From contig VSPF01000134.1 in assembly GCA_009775195.1 (NCBI GenBank), positions 1-7,863 on the forward strand: 7,863 nucleotides of DNA, written 5' to 3'. The translations under genes were made by a program, and so were the position numbers. Shown here in pieces: positions 6,261-7,863 of this stretch; the first letter of the stretch is position 1, and every line of letters begins with the position of its first letter. The notes under the pieces are model-generated. The model was not told where the DNA came from. It was given only the letters and a program-made list of their open reading frames with translations, and made no database searches. Source of the stretch: Muribaculaceae bacterium (GTDB lineage: Bacteria > Bacteroidota > Bacteroidia > Bacteroidales > Muribaculaceae).

Positions 6261-6300
6261 AAAATTTGAACCAAAAGCAATTTTTTGGCTCAAAAATTTT
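6261..6300. promoter_or_regulatory. AT-rich imperfect dyad overlapping the next promoter
   Basis: AAAATTTGAACCAAAA (6261-6276) is mirrored by TTTTTTGGCTCAAAAATTTT (6281-6300), with small bulges. The central stem is CCAAAA/TTTTGG. The right arm runs into the -33 TTG of the following promoter (6299-6301). It may be an operator, an A/T-rich upstream activating element, or a weak terminator for the phosphatase gene. The sequence alone does not decide. Confidence 0.4.
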
Positions 6301-6328
6301 GCACATTGCAAAAGAGTCCTTAACTTTG
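6299..6328 (+). promoter_or_regulatory. Bacteroidetes promoter of the 414-aa secreted protein gene
   Basis: TTG (6299-6301), then 19 nt, then TAACTTTG (6321-6328): an exact consensus match. The predicted transcript has a leader of about 90 nt, first pyrimidine-rich, then made of ACAAACAAA-type repeats up to the ATG at 6427, with no Shine-Dalgarno. That is typical of Bacteroidetes genes. The block TTGCAAAA...TTAACTTTGC recurs in the promoter at the right edge of the window. Confidence 0.75.
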
Positions 6329-6426
6329 CCGCTACAAGCAACTCTCACGAGGTGCAATTTCTTATTCTCCGCTCTTCTACTTCCTGCTTAATCTATCAAT
6401 CGACAAACAAACCAAAACAAACAAAT

Positions 6427-7671
6427 ATGAAAAAACTCTACACATTGCTACTGGCAGCCGCAGTAACGCTCACCGCCGCTGCCGCCAGCCCATTCCAGGG
6501 TGTAAGGAATGATTCTCCTATGAGAAATGAGGTGAAATTCACTGATAGTAAGGTCGCAAATCTTACCTACAGCTCCGAAGCTGTTGCCAAGGCTGCTATG
6601 ACTGCAAATTCACGTGCAAACGAATTTCCCAGCATCGACAGCAAATATATGCTGATTTCATATCCCGACAACGAAGAAACAAGCACAGCTGATGCCAATC
6701 CTTGCCACCTCTATGAAGATGAATCAGATGGTGCCGGTATGGGATACTACTTCCTCGAAAATTTCATTATGTCGGGAACTGACAAAATCGAATGTACGAT
6801 GGAATATGAGGATGTTGCAATGCAAGACCAAACTGTTACTGTGTTGAAACTCGTCATTCCTGCAGGAACAACCCTTTATAGTTACAACGGTGAAACTTAC
6901 AAACTTCGTTTATTTGGCTATGATGAAGAAGGCAACCCCGGATTATATCCTAACGATATAGAATTTTGGTATGCCCAGGGGGCTTGGGTTTTCCCATTTA
7001 ACGAGGGCATGGGTATCGCTTGGATAAACAGCCAGTCGAGAGGCTCTTGGATTGTTGACCCAACGATGGTTCCGACCAATGGCACTTATGAAGGCTTGGA
7101 GGTAACCGATGTAAATGATGATGGCAGTATTGCCGACTCTCAGGATATAGTAACTGATGTCTATGCTGAATTTGATGAAGAAAGCAACACTTTACTTCTT
7201 GCAAACTTCGGCGACTTTCACAAGCTGATAACTTTGAGTGTTGATTTAACTAAACAAGAAGCTGTAGCAACTGACCAAACCGTGGCCGACATACCCTATA
7301 ATCCTGGAACTGGTTATGTATATATTGATGGCAAATTAATGGACATGAGTCCCAATGCTACAAATTTCACAGCAGCACTGAGAAATGAAAATGGTAAAAC
7401 CATTATGACCAATGAACAAAGTTGGATTATTATTGAACCTAATGAAATTTTAGGTAATACCAACAATGTATGGTATTCTATTATCCTTGGTAGTGAAATC
7501 ACTCTCGACTTCGAAATACCCGGTCTGAGCGGTATCAGCAACGTTACCGTGGCTGACGAGAATGCTCCAGTTGAGTACTATAATCTCCAGGGTGTACGTG
7601 TTGCCAACCCCGAAAACGGTCTCTACATCAAGCGCCAGGGCAACAAAGCAACCAAAGTCCTCGTGAAATAA
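6427..7671 (+). CDS. Secreted protein of unknown function with YYNLQG sorting-type tail
   Basis: I do not recognise the function of this 414-aa protein. Residues 1-20 are a signal peptide (MKKLYTLLLAAAV...AAAA|S) with no Cys, so it is not a lipoprotein. The central region, about 50-370, is acidic, aromatic-rich and beta-type. It contains Asp/Asn-rich turns (DVNDDGSIADSQDIVTD), a WYAQGAWVFPFNEGMGIAW segment and the stretch GYVYIDGKLMDM. Residues 381-414 form a tail, PVEYYNLQGVRVANPENGLYI followed by a basic end, closely like the tail of the 1054-aa protein. Both tails are preceded by an ISN motif. The tail suggests export to the surface or medium, possibly by a type IX-like route. The frame is open upstream to 6352, but ATG 6427 is preferred because it starts the signal peptide and leaves a normal A-rich leader. 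It is transcribed alone, with its own promoter and terminator. Its codons are AT-richer than those of the two preceding genes. Confidence 0.85.
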   Translation: MKKLYTLLLAAAVTLTAAAASPFQGVRNDSPMRNEVKFTDSKVANLTYSSEAVAKAAMTANSRANEFPSIDSKYMLISYPDNEETSTADANPCHLYEDESDGAGMGYYFLENFIMSGTDKIECTMEYEDVAMQDQTVTVLKLVIPAGTTLYSYNGETYKLRLFGYDEEGNPGLYPNDIEFWYAQGAWVFPFNEGMGIAWINSQSRGSWIVDPTMVPTNGTYEGLEVTDVNDDGSIADSQDIVTDVYAEFDEESNTLLLANFGDFHKLITLSVDLTKQEAVATDQTVADIPYNPGTGYVYIDGKLMDMSPNATNFTAALRNENGKTIMTNEQSWIIIEPNEILGNTNNVWYSIILGSEITLDFEIPGLSGISNVTVADENAPVEYYNLQGVRVANPENGLYIKRQGNKATKVLVK

Positions 7672-7692
7672 TTACCCCCACTCATAATATAA

Positions 7693-7722
7693 AGCCGCCC
7701 CGTACTCGGAGCGGCTTTTTTT
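7693..7722 (+). terminator. Terminator of the 414-aa secreted protein gene
   Basis: AGCCGC (7693-7698) pairs with GCGGCT (7711-7716). An inner CC/GG stem encloses the loop, with one mismatch between the two stems. A run of T follows (7716-7722). It starts about 20 nt after the stop codon. Confidence 0.85.
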
Positions 7723-7798
7723 ATGTCCATACGCCGTGCTGAGAGTTGCGCAAACTTCGGCTTGTGCCGATTTATAGGTGCTGGGACTCCTATTAGAT

Positions 7799-7828
7799 TT
7801 GCAGTTGCAAAATAAAAGGTTAACTTTG
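7799..7828 (+). promoter_or_regulatory. Promoter of a gene beyond the right edge
   Basis: TTG (7799-7801), 19 nt, then TAACTTTG (7821-7828). It is followed by an A-rich leader running to the end of the window without a start codon. This implies a plus-strand gene starting just after 7863. A second TTG at 7805-7807 belongs to a TTGCAAAA block that also occurs before the promoter at 6299-6328. Confidence 0.7.
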
Positions 7829-7863
7829 CAGCAAATATTCACAGTTATTAACAAAAGAAAGAA

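Noticed and set aside
7672..7854. 60-aa minus-strand open frame at the right edge
   Set aside because: It overlaps a plus-strand terminator and promoter and has no recognisable features.

Overview
The window looks like chromosomal DNA of a gut-type Bacteroidales bacterium, with Muribaculaceae my best guess. Four intergenic sites match the Bacteroidetes sigma-factor promoter (TTG, exactly 19 nt, then TAnnTTTG). Start codons follow A-rich leaders without a strong Shine-Dalgarno. Two secreted proteins end in the YYxLQG...GLYI-type tail common in this order. The family assignment is inference; the order-level assignment is well supported.

Layout: (1) 1-170 holds the terminator of a gene left of the window and a run of hairpins built on TGTCCAC repeats. 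(2) About 176-1718 is an IS4-like insertion sequence. It carries one DDE transposase, inverted ends, and an internal terminator between its left end and the transposase. A third, directly repeated copy of the end lies just outside it at 1724-1756. The transposase appears to have Gln where the family has its catalytic Glu. (3) 1880-5044 (minus) encodes a 1054-aa secreted multidomain protein: CUB-like, right-handed beta-helix, Fn3-like, PKD-like, DUF4465 and a C-terminal sorting-type tail. Its terminator is at 1810-1849. (4) 5045-5412 (minus) is its long leader, which begins with a clear cobalamin riboswitch and ends in a 14-bp stem that would bury the ribosome-binding region. (5) A divergent promoter drives a Gph-type HAD phosphatase (5520-6176). 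(6) A second secreted protein of unknown function (6427-7671) has its own promoter and terminator. The window ends in the promoter of a further plus-strand gene.

The most interesting unit is the riboswitch plus the DUF4465 protein. Cobalamin riboswitches in this phylum normally control B12 uptake or B12-independent enzymes. As I recall, DUF4465 is the domain of the BtuH-type surface B12-binding proteins. Here the domain sits at the end of a 1054-aa non-lipidated, adhesin-like secreted protein, with no TonB receptor (BtuB) or BtuG in the window. This suggests a B12-repressed extracellular cobalamin-binding or scavenging protein in an unusual architecture. The phosphatase and the second secreted protein have separate promoters and no evident functional link to it.
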